64,000 nucleotides of DNA from Brucella intermedia LMG 3301 (GTDB lineage: Bacteria; Pseudomonadota; Alphaproteobacteria; Rhizobiales; Rhizobiaceae): positions 310,001-374,000 of the forward strand of contig NZ_ACQA01000001.1 of the NCBI RefSeq assembly GCF_000182645.1, read 5' to 3'. A program made the position numbers and the translations under genes. The stretch's first letter is position 1. Each line of letters starts with the position of its first letter. This document shows positions 45,173-54,345 of the stretch, in pieces. The notes under the pieces are model-generated. The model had not been told where the DNA came from. It did not search any database and saw only the letters and a list, made by a program, of their open reading frames with translations.

Positions 45173-46600
45173 CTAAGCCCCCACTGTTGAAACCGCTTTC
45201 TTCTCTTCTGCGTCACGACTCCGACGAACGAGGTAGATAACACATCCCCATGATGCCAGCACAATACTGATTTCAATTGCGTAAATGGCGGCGAAAGTTC
45301 CCGTGATCGGCGCGTACCACGTTGCCAGTGCCAGGAGCGGCGCGCCGAGAATATTGCCTGTGTTGAGGACGGCCGTGCGATAGCTGTGCTGGCTGGCGGC
45401 ACCCAGAAGATCGACCGCTATCGACCACAGGGCAACAAACACGGTGATCCAGCAAAGCGTGCGGCAGAACGAAACGAGCGTGTCATACTCACTGCCAAAC
45501 AGATAGGGCAGATAGGGCGCGATGATAAACACGGCCAGCGACGTCAATATGCCGATTGCAAACGCGGCCCCAAGCAGGCGCATCGTGATCGGCAGGGCAT
45601 GATGGATGCCGTTTGCGCTGGCGCGCGCCAGATGAGGATAGACCAGACGGTTCATCGCCTCGACGGTCAAGGTGCTGCTGTCGATGATACGACGTGTGAC
45701 GCCGTAACTGCCGACGACGCTTGGCGGCATCAATGTGCCGAGGAGCAGCAGGTCTGCATTCTGGCGCACAGCCTTGAAGATGAATTGCGAAGCAAACATC
45801 ACGCCTAGCCGTATTTCGTCGCGCACGATCATATATTGCGGCCGTCCGAGCCTGCGCAGAAACAGTGCGTAGACCACGGCGACCAGTACATGGGCTCCAA
45901 ACTGCCAATAGGCCCACCCGACGACAGTGGAGACACCGAATAGAAGGCAGGCGATTGCTGCCGCAATGGTTCGGGCAATGGCGAAGCCGACGACGGAGAG
46001 ATTGGCGGATACGAAGTCGGTATGTGCGATATAAATCTGCTCGACCAGCAGGATGAGGCGCATAAGCACGATGTTGGTGACGAGCAGCAGGAAAAGCCCG
46101 AACAGGTTTCCTGTAAATTCGGGAGAGTTGTAAAGCCAGAGCGGCAATATGATCATTCCGGCGGCGACGAGGACAATGCCGGTAATCGCGATGAGAATGA
46201 GATTGTGGCCGAGCATCGCGGGGTAGATCGTCCGGTCCTGCGCGACGCGACGCACGAGGCATTCTGCTCCGCCCAGGCCACAGATGAACGTAGCGATATT
46301 GGTTATGGCCATTACGGTTACGAACAGGCCAAACTCGTGAGAACCAAGATACCGCGCCAACAGGGCAAATGTAAAAAGCTGTGCGATGTTTGCTGCAAAA
46401 AGGCTGCCGCTAGAAGCTGCGTAGGACAGTAATGTCGACCAATGGCGTTTCAAATTTTCATACCGAATTTTCGGGCCGGTCCGGACCGTAGTGAAGCGGA
46501 GTGCTTTTTGTTGAATTTCTGATGGTGCAGCATATGCTCCGTTTTCTCTTAATCCTGAAAAACACAAGGTGCCAAGCACGTCGACGGAAATTTGTCGCAA
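45173..46600 (-). CDS. Wzx-type polysaccharide flippase
   Basis: An integral membrane protein of up to 475 residues of the MOP/Wzx group, which flips lipid-linked repeat units across the inner membrane. Twelve to fourteen hydrophobic spans run from SLFAANIAQLFTFALLARYL to the Lys/Glu-rich tail. The start is uncertain: the frame begins at TTG 46600, there is no in-frame ATG before the first span, and TTG 46453 is an alternative. It is divergent from the Wzz-like gene and directly precedes the GNAT-like gene. Confidence 0.85.
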   Translation of the reverse strand: MRQISVDVLGTLCFSGLRENGAYAAPSEIQQKALRFTTVRTGPKIRYENLKRHWSTLLSYAASSGSLFAANIAQLFTFALLARYLGSHEFGLFVTVMAITNIATFICGLGGAECLVRRVAQDRTIYPAMLGHNLILIAITGIVLVAAGMIILPLWLYNSPEFTGNLFGLFLLLVTNIVLMRLILLVEQIYIAHTDFVSANLSVVGFAIARTIAAAIACLLFGVSTVVGWAYWQFGAHVLVAVVYALFLRRLGRPQYMIVRDEIRLGVMFASQFIFKAVRQNADLLLLGTLMPPSVVGSYGVTRRIIDSSTLTVEAMNRLVYPHLARASANGIHHALPITMRLLGAAFAIGILTSLAVFIIAPYLPYLFGSEYDTLVSFCRTLCWITVFVALWSIAVDLLGAASQHSYRTAVLNTGNILGAPLLALATWYAPITGTFAAIYAIEISIVLASWGCVIYLVRRSRDAEEKKAVSTVGA

Positions 46601-46745
46601 ACTGCAAGACTAAATGATCCTCATGGGCATTTTGGTGACACCATTGCGGATGATTGCCTTTCATTAACCGAATTTTTTAATCTTTAAGTCTAAGGAAAAC
46701 AGTGGCGCCATGTTCGCGCTGTCGAGTGAACTTTAGGGGCAACTA

Positions 46746-48275
46746 ATGTATACGTTGCGTGACCTCGCTTCGAAAGCACGGGTAACGGAGGCCGCTGGTG
46801 AAAATCCGGTCCCCGTAGATGAGCGGTTGCGCGCAGCCCGGCGCGAAACGCATATCATCCGCGAAGAAGAGAAGACCACCGAAACAATTGCGCCCGCTCA
46901 CAACGGGCTGATGTTGCCTGAAATCGACCTGTTTGACGCGCTGGCCTGGATGCGTGCCCGGTGGATTTTGATAGCGGCGCTCGCGATCATCGGTGGCCTG
47001 GCGGGCCTTGCTTACGGCATGACGGCAAAGCCCCGATATACAGCCTATACGGATTTGCTGGTGCCCCCATCCGGTCTTCAGTTGCTGCCCAATGACGTCT
47101 ATGCCCAGAGCCTTCAGGCTGACAGCCAGATTCTCGACATTGAAAGCAAGATGCGCATCCTGACTTCCGGCAACGTGCTCCGGCGGGTCGTAACGGATTT
47201 GAAACTGAATGAAGACGAGGAGTTCGTCCCGCCTCCGCCAGCCTTCGATCTGCGGGCCATGCTTGGCCTCAGCAAGCCTGCAGGTCCGAAGGACGATACG
47301 CTGGCTGCGGTGCGCGCCCTGTCGCAGCGCATTACCGTTACGCGGCCTGAACGATCCTATCTGGTCACGATTGCCGTCTGGACGGATAATCCGGAAAAAT
47401 CGGTGAAGGTTGCGGATTCTCTCGCAAACGCCTTTCAGGAAGAAGTCGCCCAGGCGGATGCCGATGGGGCGGGGCGGGCGGCTGCGGCCCTATCCGAACG
47501 TCTGGCTTCGCTGCAAAAGGCCGCGACAGAAGCGGAAGAGAAAGTTGCCGCGTTTCGCAGGGCGCACGGCTTGCAGACCGCCGGCGGCGAACTTGTCAGC
47601 ACCCAGTCCATGACGCAGATCAATTCCAAGCTGGTTGACGCCAAGGCGCGAGTTGCCGACGCAAGCACGCGCTACGAGGAATTGACGAGGGACACCGGCA
47701 GCGCTGTCAGTCCTGCAAGTACATTGCAGTCGCCTACGATGACGAACCTGCGCGGACAATATGCATCGCTGAAACAGCGTTACGACGCTCTCGCGATGAC
47801 CTATGGGCCACGGTATCCCGAATTGATAAATACGGAGCGGCAGCTTGCCGGTCTGGAGCAGCAAATGGCGCAGGAACGGGCGCGCATCCTGCAATCCGCG
47901 AAGGTTGATCTGGATCAGGCAAATGCCGTTGTCGCATTGCTCAACGCTCAGGCTGCTTCGGCCCGTTCAGCGGTTGCGCTTGACAATGATGCGCAAGTCC
48001 AGCTTTCGGACCTCGAACGTGACATGGCCGCGAAAGTGTCGATCTACAACACCTTTCTGACCCGTTCATCGGAGACGAGCCAGCGCCAGCAACTGGATGC
48101 GACCAATATACGGATCATTTCGACGGCCATTCCGCCGATCGGTCGGAGCTGGCCTCCGAAGACGCTGGTGCTCGGTGCGGGAGGCGGTATTGCCGGAATG
48201 GGGCTTGGTGTGGTGCTGGCGCTCGGCCTCGGCTATCTTGGAGCGTGGCGCAGAAATCGGGAAGGTACGATCTGA
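46746..48275 (+). CDS. Wzz/GumC-type polysaccharide co-polymerase
   Basis: A 509-residue inner-membrane protein with a cytoplasmic N-terminal tail (1-75), a span at about 76-95 (ILIAALAIIGGLAGLAYG), a long periplasmic domain with coiled coil (about 235-300 and 330-420, rich in A, E, Q, R) and a C-terminal span (VLGAGGGIAGMGLGVVLALG). It controls chain length and export of Wzy-made polymers. No cytoplasmic tyrosine-kinase domain is attached, and no separate kinase gene is adjacent. It overlaps the Wzy-like gene by 31 bp. Confidence 0.87.
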   Translation: MYTLRDLASKARVTEAAGENPVPVDERLRAARRETHIIREEEKTTETIAPAHNGLMLPEIDLFDALAWMRARWILIAALAIIGGLAGLAYGMTAKPRYTAYTDLLVPPSGLQLLPNDVYAQSLQADSQILDIESKMRILTSGNVLRRVVTDLKLNEDEEFVPPPPAFDLRAMLGLSKPAGPKDDTLAAVRALSQRITVTRPERSYLVTIAVWTDNPEKSVKVADSLANAFQEEVAQADADGAGRAAAALSERLASLQKAATEAEEKVAAFRRAHGLQTAGGELVSTQSMTQINSKLVDAKARVADASTRYEELTRDTGSAVSPASTLQSPTMTNLRGQYASLKQRYDALAMTYGPRYPELINTERQLAGLEQQMAQERARILQSAKVDLDQANAVVALLNAQAASARSAVALDNDAQVQLSDLERDMAAKVSIYNTFLTRSSETSQRQQLDATNIRIISTAIPPIGRSWPPKTLVLGAGGGIAGMGLGVVLALGLGYLGAWRRNREGTI

Positions 48276-49570
48276 CCTTGGCTGAGCTGTCGGTTCATTA
48301 CCGTGAGGAGATACAGCCGCGAGTCTCGTCAGCTGTCGGAGCTGGCCTTTTTCTGTGCATGTTCCTGTTTATGTGGATAGGCACCAATCCCTATCCCGAC
48401 ATTGGTGCCGTGACCGGTGTGACAGCCAAAGCCGCCGACTCCAGTTCTTTCAACCAGCTTGTCACTCTCTTCTTGACGGGCGGCTTTCTGATCTGCGGAT
48501 TGAACAGCTCCATGCGCAGTGTCATCATGCAGCCGCGCATTCTGATGGGGCTCCTTTTCTTCTGGCTTCTCCTGACGGCTTTGCTGTCGGCCCACCCCAT
48601 GATCGCCAGCAAGAAAGTCGTTCTGTCTATCCTGACCGCCTTGAACGCGAGCATCTTTCTTATGTTGCCGCAGTCCGAACGCCAGATGGCGCGGTTGCTG
48701 GCAATCGGCTCACTGATAACGCTGGCATTTGCCTATTTCGGCGTAATTTTCATGCCGCAGCGCGCTATTCATCAGGGCACTGAAGTCCTTGAGCCCATGC
48801 TGGCTGGCGCCTGGCGCGGTCACTATCCGCACAAGAATGCTGCCGCCGCATCTTTGGTGCTGATGAGTTTTCTGGGGCTTTACATCCGGAAACGCGGTTT
48901 GCCGATAACAGGTCTGGTGATTGTCGCTCTTTGCGTTTTTTTCGTGTTGCATACAGGCGGCAAGACATCGACGGCCATGTTGCCTTTTATCGTGGTGATG
49001 TCGCTGGTGTTCGTGCGGTGGAAATGGACGCGTGTTTTCATTGCGGTCGGTGGGATCGCGGCCTTTAACATTGTTGCCGTAGGGGCCGCTGTCTTCGATC
49101 CACTGCGCGAGCTTGTGGAAAGCTTGGGAGTTGACGCCAGTTTTACAAACCGTTCTGATATCTGGAAACTTGCATTCTCTGCGATCTCGGCCAAGCCGAT
49201 TTTCGGCTACGGTCTGGACTCGTTTTGGAAAACGCCCGAAATGGTCTATGCAGGCGGCGGCGGTGCAAGCTGGGCGGTTGCCGCCTTCAATGCGCATAAT
49301 TCATTCCTCGATATGATGATCAATGCTGGCATTATTGGTCTGATTCTGACACTCATCTGGATAATGATTTTGCCGCTTCGATATATTAGGGAAGCGGAAA
49401 GCACAGACAACGACCCTATATTAACGCTGCTTTACATTCGCCTTTGGCTTTACGGATTATATATGTCTTGTATGGAAAGTACGTTCTTTCAGAACGGTGG
49501 GGCACTATGGTTCTGTATCATGGTTGCTGTCTTCGGATTGCGCTTGCAGGCTAAGGCAAGGCTTGTCTGA
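48245..49570 (+). CDS. Wzy/O-antigen ligase-type polymerase
   Basis: A membrane protein of 441 residues with about ten to twelve spans and a large periplasmic loop (about 275-345) in the typical position of the WaaL/Wzy catalytic loop, including SAISAKPIFGYGLDSFW and AHNSFLDMMINAGIIG, the conserved ligase/polymerase motif. It polymerises repeat units on the periplasmic face. The start is GTG 48245, inside the Wzz-like gene; TTG 48278 just after the Wzz stop is an alternative. Confidence 0.85.
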   Translation: MAQKSGRYDLTLAELSVHYREEIQPRVSSAVGAGLFLCMFLFMWIGTNPYPDIGAVTGVTAKAADSSSFNQLVTLFLTGGFLICGLNSSMRSVIMQPRILMGLLFFWLLLTALLSAHPMIASKKVVLSILTALNASIFLMLPQSERQMARLLAIGSLITLAFAYFGVIFMPQRAIHQGTEVLEPMLAGAWRGHYPHKNAAAASLVLMSFLGLYIRKRGLPITGLVIVALCVFFVLHTGGKTSTAMLPFIVVMSLVFVRWKWTRVFIAVGGIAAFNIVAVGAAVFDPLRELVESLGVDASFTNRSDIWKLAFSAISAKPIFGYGLDSFWKTPEMVYAGGGGASWAVAAFNAHNSFLDMMINAGIIGLILTLIWIMILPLRYIREAESTDNDPILTLLYIRLWLYGLYMSCMESTFFQNGGALWFCIMVAVFGLRLQAKARLV

Positions 49571-49592
49571 AACAGCTTGGGGAGCTGGGGCA

Positions 49593-50405
49593 ATGGCGGA
49601 AATGGATAGTCTCGAGAGGGCGCGCAGACGTCTGGAATGGTACGCCATTCGGCTGAACGACAGCATCAGTCGCCGGTTTCCTTTGCGCCCGTTCTGCTTG
49701 CCAGCCAACGAACGGATCATCACTTTCACGTTCGACGATGTACCCGACACGGCGGAAAGCGCCGGAGCTGCGATCCTTGACAAGCACGGCGTCCATGGCA
49801 CTTTTTATATTGCCGGCAGCATGGTGGGCACGAAAGAGCGCGAGAGGAACCTGATCACGCAGGAAGGGTGCCGGAAGCTGGTTGAACGCGGACACGAGCT
49901 GGGTTGCCATACCTACAACCATCTCAAGGTCCCTTATTTCGGCGCGGGGGAAATAGCAGCTGACCTGGACCGCAACACGGCCTATCTCGATGCGTTCGAG
50001 CCCAATCGTGGCATGCCACGCAATTTCGCTTATCCTTATTGCGCATCTTCCATGATGACACGGCGGCTATTTGCTGACCGTTACGCGACCTGTCGCGGCG
50101 GTGGCAATCGTATCAATCGCGGCATGATCGATCTTGCCTTTTTGCAGGCAGTGGAAATAAGACAGCCAGACGACGGGGCTGCACGCCAGACCCGCTGGAT
50201 CGATGATCTTAGTGCCAATCCTGGCTGGCTCGTCTTTTATTCGCATGATATCAGCGATACGCCGACTGAATTCGGGTGCAGACCTGAGACCTTCGAGCGC
50301 CTCGTATCCCATGCGGTGAAAAGCGGGGCGACCATTCTTTCTGTCCGCGAGGCGGTGGCACGGCTTGAAGCGCATCCCGAAAGACGTGAAACGGTTTTCG
50401 GATAA
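49593..50405 (+). CDS. Polysaccharide deacetylase (NodB/CE4 domain)
   Basis: A CE4-type deacetylase of about 270 residues. The start at ATG 49593 is chosen for the GGAG before it; the frame extends back into the Wzy gene. The NodB motifs are TFDDVP (catalytic Asp pair) and the zinc histidines in GCHTYNH, plus SHDISD near the C-terminus. It lacks a signal peptide, so it acts in the cytoplasm, perhaps on lipid-linked sugars. The last twelve codons (EAHPERRETVFG) are encoded by a dispersed palindromic repeat. Confidence 0.82.
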   Translation: MAEMDSLERARRRLEWYAIRLNDSISRRFPLRPFCLPANERIITFTFDDVPDTAESAGAAILDKHGVHGTFYIAGSMVGTKERERNLITQEGCRKLVERGHELGCHTYNHLKVPYFGAGEIAADLDRNTAYLDAFEPNRGMPRNFAYPYCASSMMTRRLFADRYATCRGGGNRINRGMIDLAFLQAVEIRQPDDGAARQTRWIDDLSANPGWLVFYSHDISDTPTEFGCRPETFERLVSHAVKSGATILSVREAVARLEAHPERRETVFG

Positions 50406-50412
50406 GATGCGC
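50370..50412. repeat. Dispersed palindromic element overlapping a gene end
   Basis: GCGCATCCCGAAA and TTTTCGGATAAGATGCGC form an imperfect inverted repeat, the same family as the tandem copies at 8961. It provides the TAA stop and the last twelve codons of the deacetylase gene. Confidence 0.8.
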
Positions 50413-50488
50413 ATCAAAAGACAAACTGCTGAGACGCGCCGATTTGTTCAATCAAATCGAAACGCTCTAGCGCGCAACGAGGTGCTGT

Positions 50489-51733
50489 TTGACGCATGTG
50501 AATGATACGGCCCATCGTCTGCTGGCGATTAATAACTATTTTTATCGGCGTGGCGGCGCCGAAACTGTTTTTCTCGACCACATCAAACTGTTTTCTGAGA
50601 TCGGCTGGCAAACCGCACCGTTTGCCATGCAGCATCCGGATAATTTTCCCTCCGACTGGTCTTCCTATTTTGTTTCCGAAATCGAGTATGGCCGGGAAAG
50701 CAGCCCGTTCACCAAAGTCGTGCAGGCGGGCAAGATCATCTATTCATGGGAGGCGCGGGACCGGATCAAGGCATTGATCGAGCACTTTCGCCCCAACGTC
50801 GCGCATGCGCATAATATCTATCATCATCTATCGCCGTCGATTTTTCCGGTTTTGAAAGAGGCTGGAATTCCGACGGTCATGACGGCGCACGACCTGAAAC
50901 TTGCCTGTCCAGCCTATAAGATGCTGTCCCACAACCAGATCTGCGAGCGCTGCAAGGGCGGACGCATCTATAATGTAGCGCTCCACAAATGCATCAAGGA
51001 TTCCACGGCGCTGAGCGGACTGGTTTTCGTCGAGACGGCGATCCATCGCATGCTTGGCCTTTATCGCAATACGCTTGACCGTATCGTTGTGCCGAGCCGT
51101 TTCTATATTGCAAAGCTCGCCGAATGGGGATGGCCGGAAGAAAAGCTGGTCTATATCCCCAACTTCGCCCACACGGACGACCTGAAGCCCTATGCGGATG
51201 AGGGCGATTATTTCGCCTATGTCGGACGGCTGGCGCCGGAAAAGGGGATTGGTACTCTCATTCGCTCTGCGGCTCTTGCTGGACAGAAACTTGTCATTGC
51301 GGGCACGGGGCCGGAAGAACAATCCTTGAAGGTGCTCGCGGCTGAGGCGGGCGGAGATGTCACCTTTGCAGGCTATGTCTCGGGCGAAAGGTTGCATCAG
51401 CTTATCGGCGAGGCGAAAGCGCTCGTTCTGCCGTCTGAATGGTATGAGAACGCGCCGATCAGTATTCTAGAAGCCTACGCACTCGGGGTGCCAGTGATCG
51501 GCGCCGACATTGGCGGAATTCCCGAAATGATTATCGAGGGCGAGACCGGGATGGTTTCGCGTACGGGCGATATCGACGATCTCGCCCGCGTCCTGCGCGA
51601 TTTTGCGCGGTTGACCCCGCAGGCGCGGCGCAAGATGGGAGAAGCAGGCCGCATGTGGGCCGGACATGAATTCTCGCCAGAGGCGTACAGAAACCGGACG
51701 CTGGAACTCTATGCCGGGTTGGGAGCGTTTTGA
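50489..51733 (+). CDS. Glycosyltransferase family 4
   Basis: A 414-residue GT-B retaining glycosyltransferase. The N-terminal acceptor domain starts with LLAINNYFYRRGGAETVFLD and contains the HAHNIYHHLSPSIF segment. The C-terminal donor domain has YVGRLAPEKGIGTLI and the E-x7-E-type site in LPSEWYENAPISILEAYALG. Start TTG 50489 with GAGG before it fits; GTG 50498 is a second choice. The following GT4 gene overlaps its stop (TGATG). It should add one sugar of the repeat unit on the cytoplasmic face. Confidence 0.87.
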   Translation: MTHVNDTAHRLLAINNYFYRRGGAETVFLDHIKLFSEIGWQTAPFAMQHPDNFPSDWSSYFVSEIEYGRESSPFTKVVQAGKIIYSWEARDRIKALIEHFRPNVAHAHNIYHHLSPSIFPVLKEAGIPTVMTAHDLKLACPAYKMLSHNQICERCKGGRIYNVALHKCIKDSTALSGLVFVETAIHRMLGLYRNTLDRIVVPSRFYIAKLAEWGWPEEKLVYIPNFAHTDDLKPYADEGDYFAYVGRLAPEKGIGTLIRSAALAGQKLVIAGTGPEEQSLKVLAAEAGGDVTFAGYVSGERLHQLIGEAKALVLPSEWYENAPISILEAYALGVPVIGADIGGIPEMIIEGETGMVSRTGDIDDLARVLRDFARLTPQARRKMGEAGRMWAGHEFSPEAYRNRTLELYAGLGAF

Positions 51734-52863
51734 TGGTGCGAAGCGATAAAAGACCTCGCGTCATGATGCTGGGCCTGCGCGGTGTCCCCAATGTGCAGGG
51801 GGGCGTGGAAAAACACGTCGAAGAGCTCGCCCGGCTCTATGTGACAAAGGGCTGGGATGTCGAGGTGATCGGACGCCGTCCTTATCTTGAGAAAAAGCAG
51901 CCTTATGTCTGGGAGGGCGTAGAGGTGACGCCAAGCTGGGCGCCGACCTCCATGAAGTTCGAGGCAATTGTGCATACGGTGCTGGGGGTGCTGCGGGCAG
52001 GTTTCACTCGCCCGGATGTCCTGCACATCCATGCGATCGGTCCGGCTCTTGCGGTTCCGCTGGCACGTCTGTTCGGTCTGCGCACGGTCGTGACCCATCA
52101 TGGTTTTGACTACAATCGGCAAAAGTGGGGACGGCTTGCACGCGCAATGCTGAAGCTTGGCGAATGGTGCGGGATGCGTTTTGCAAATGCGCGCATCGCG
52201 GTGTCCAACGATATCGCAAAAACCATGCAGCAGCATTATCATGTGCCGATCACTTTCATTCCCAATGGGGTCACGCTTCGTCCGGCCTGCCAAGACACGA
52301 CGTGGCTGGAAAAGCACGGCCTTGATCCCAAACGCTACATTGCTCTGGTGGCGCGGATCGTTCCGGAAAAACGTCAGCTTGATCTTATTGAAGCCTTTGC
52401 AAAACTTGCCGATCCTTCCTTGAAACTGGCCCTGATCGGATCAGCGGAATATACGGCTGAATATGCCGGAACCGTTCGTGAAAGGGCTGCCGCTGTGCCC
52501 GGCGTTGTGCTGACGGGCGCGCTTCAGGGGGAGGAACTGTCGGCCCTGTTCAGTCAGGCTGCACTATTCGTCCTGCCTTCCAGCCATGAGGGGATGCCGA
52601 TCGCGCTCCTCGAAGCCATGGGATACGGCTTGAACGTGCTCGCAAGCGATATCACTGCAAATGTGGAAGTCGGACTTTCGAAAGATAGCTACTTTCCACT
52701 GGGCGATGTGGATGCGTTGAAGGATGCGCTGCGGCGGAAAATCGATCAACCTCTGACAAGCGAGCAGTCGCAGGAAATGATCGACTGGATCGCACGGGAC
52801 TATAGCTGGAGCGGAATCGCTGATCGCACGCTGAGGGTCTATGAGGAAGGAATAAGGGAATAG
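51733..52863 (+). CDS. Glycosyltransferase family 4
   Basis: A GT-B glycosyltransferase of about 376 residues with MLGLRGVPNVQGGVEKHVEE at the N-terminus and the donor-site pattern ALVARIVPEKRQLDLIEAF then LPSSHEGMPIALLEAMGYG. The start is placed at ATG 51733, in the stop of the previous gene (TGATG), a coupled arrangement. It is the last gene of the polysaccharide block; the gcrA terminator lies beyond. Confidence 0.88.
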   Translation: MVRSDKRPRVMMLGLRGVPNVQGGVEKHVEELARLYVTKGWDVEVIGRRPYLEKKQPYVWEGVEVTPSWAPTSMKFEAIVHTVLGVLRAGFTRPDVLHIHAIGPALAVPLARLFGLRTVVTHHGFDYNRQKWGRLARAMLKLGEWCGMRFANARIAVSNDIAKTMQQHYHVPITFIPNGVTLRPACQDTTWLEKHGLDPKRYIALVARIVPEKRQLDLIEAFAKLADPSLKLALIGSAEYTAEYAGTVRERAAAVPGVVLTGALQGEELSALFSQAALFVLPSSHEGMPIALLEAMGYGLNVLASDITANVEVGLSKDSYFPLGDVDALKDALRRKIDQPLTSEQSQEMIDWIARDYSWSGIADRTLRVYEEGIRE

Positions 52864-52998
52864 GAAGTAGGGGGATATGGGATGTTCCCAAAGCCGCCCC
52901 GTGCTGCAACCAGCAACTTATCCGCGTTTCCCTGCCCGACGATAATCATATCGCATATGTGCTTTTTTAGTTCGGGCATTGCGGAAATGCTGAAATAG

Positions 52999-53035
52999 AA
53001 AAAGGGAGCTGCCGAACACGTTCGGCACACTCCCT
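52999..53035 (-). terminator. Intrinsic terminator of gcrA
   Basis: On the minus strand a stem GGGAG-tgt-GCCGAAC paired with GTTCGGC-ag-CTCCC is followed by TTTTT, 20-60 bp past the gcrA stop. Confidence 0.8.
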
Positions 53036-53056
53036 TATTCCCTTACTTTCCTTAAA

Positions 53057-53596
53057 TCAGCGTGCCCGGCGACGCTCTGCGGTCGGCTGAAAAGCCAGAC
53101 GCGAATGGTAGCTGCAATATGGGCTCGATTCACCGGATTCATGGCCGCAGAAATGGAAGTCTTCGTTCAGCGGGTCGCCGATCGGCCACTTGCAGGTGCG
53201 TTCGCTCAACTGCAACAGCGAGAGCCTGCGGGAAATAGGCACCACCACGTCCGAAGCGGGCTTGACCACTGTTTCCGCAACAACGTCCACGGCATAGTCC
53301 ACCTGGAGGGCCGTCGCGCCGACCGTCTTGGTCACCGTCGCCGTGCGCATCGTCGTGGTATGGACGCCGGTTGAATGTTGTGCTGCAGGACGTGGCGCTG
53401 CGGCAACCGTATTGACTTTCTTGCTGCGCGGAGCAGCGGTCGTGGTCTTGCCACGGCCCGAAAGCTTCAAACGGTGCACTTTGCCGATCACTGCATTGCG
53501 GCTGACGCCGCCAAGCTGCGCTGCGATCTGGCTCGCGCTCAAGCCCTCGCTCCACAGTTTCTTCAGTAGTTCGACGCGTTCGTCTGTCCAGTTCAT
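53057..53596 (-). CDS. gcrA: Cell cycle regulator GcrA
   Basis: A 179-residue alphaproteobacterial master regulator that binds RNA polymerase with sigma70 and acts at CcrM-methylated promoters. The N-terminal DNA-binding segment WTDERVELLKKLWSEGLSAS and SRNAVIGKVHRLKLSGRG is highly typical. A Thr/Ala-rich linker (about 50-125) leads to the conserved C-terminal segment CKWPIGDPLNEDFHFCGHES and CSYH. The ATG at 53596 gives the standard MNWTDE start rather than the in-frame codon at 53611. It is monocistronic with its own terminator. Confidence 0.95.
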   Translation of the reverse strand: MNWTDERVELLKKLWSEGLSASQIAAQLGGVSRNAVIGKVHRLKLSGRGKTTTAAPRSKKVNTVAAAPRPAAQHSTGVHTTTMRTATVTKTVGATALQVDYAVDVVAETVVKPASDVVVPISRRLSLLQLSERTCKWPIGDPLNEDFHFCGHESGESSPYCSYHSRLAFQPTAERRRAR

Positions 53597-54068
53597 CGCC
53601 CTGGGCTCCAATCATTTTCGTTATCCGGAATCCGGCAGTGTTCTCGGATCGCTCCGAGCAAAAACACCATATCTATCCGGGTGACTAGGTCCGCCGCACG
53701 AAATGTAGCTTTAATCTCTAAAAAGAAACTACAATATCCAACGACTCCATGACAAGGGATAGCCTTGTCAGGCGGATTCCATTTTTACGGTTTTCCCCAA
53801 CTTGGGTGCCAAAGACGGTTTTTATTTGATCCGCCCCGAAATTTTGCACGCAATTGCTTCAGAACTGAAAACCCGGATTGTTTCAGGATGGAACATCGCG
53901 GACTTGCGGAAATAGGCAACGTCGTCTGGCGACCTCAGCCAGGGAAAGGCCATTCACTATATAGTATGGGTGTTCACGTAAAGCCACCTTCGATGTCCGA
54001 GTGCGGCAAGAGCGCGAAAATGCATGAACTCATGTCGAAAGATGGCCCTCAAACCTCGCTTGCTTTGA

Positions 54069-54099
54069 TTGACATTTTTTCTGTGAACGCCAATATACG
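54069..54099 (+). promoter_or_regulatory. Candidate sigma70 promoter before a terminator
   Basis: A consensus TTGACA at 54069-54074 is followed by AT-rich -10 candidates (AATATA after 17 bp, or TATACG after 19 bp). A terminator hairpin begins only about 15 bp downstream, so a full-length transcript would have to read through it. Confidence 0.4.
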
Positions 54100-54113
54100 C
54101 GCGAGATAAATAT

Positions 54114-54135
54114 GCCGCCCAGAGGGCGGTTTTTT
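54114..54135 (+). terminator. Intrinsic terminator upstream of argD
   Basis: GCCGCCC-aga-GGGCGGT followed by TTTTT. No confident plus-strand gene lies upstream, so it ends an unrecognised transcript or acts as an attenuator for argD. Confidence 0.75.
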
Positions 54136-54345
54136 ATTTCTACCGAAGGCTCAGGCTAGGAAGCGTGGGTCTGAGCCCATTCCTCTCATGCCTCCTCGTA
54201 GTTTCGTGACGGCTTGGAATGGGGTGTTGGGCGCTCGTCGAAAGGTGGGAACCGTTTCGGGTGCCTGAGGACTGTTTATGGGAAAACACAGCTTTGCCGG
54301 CGCAGCCGGGCAAACTGCTAATATGGGCTTTGGAGGCCTGATGCT

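Larger units (their letters stand above)
53597..54345. other. 750-bp intergenic region between gcrA and argD
   Basis: The region should hold the gcrA promoter on its left and argD expression signals on its right. An open frame at 53765-54109 has no recognisable domain, no good ribosome site and an unusual composition, so I do not call it a gene. A sigma70-like promoter (54069) and an intrinsic terminator (54114) lie close together, which would suit a small RNA or a leader. Position 54331 carries the GGAGG ribosome site of argD. Confidence 0.6.

Noticed and set aside
53765..54109. 114-codon plus-strand open frame before argD
   Set aside because: No ribosome site, odd composition and no similarity to a family I know. 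Treated as intergenic.
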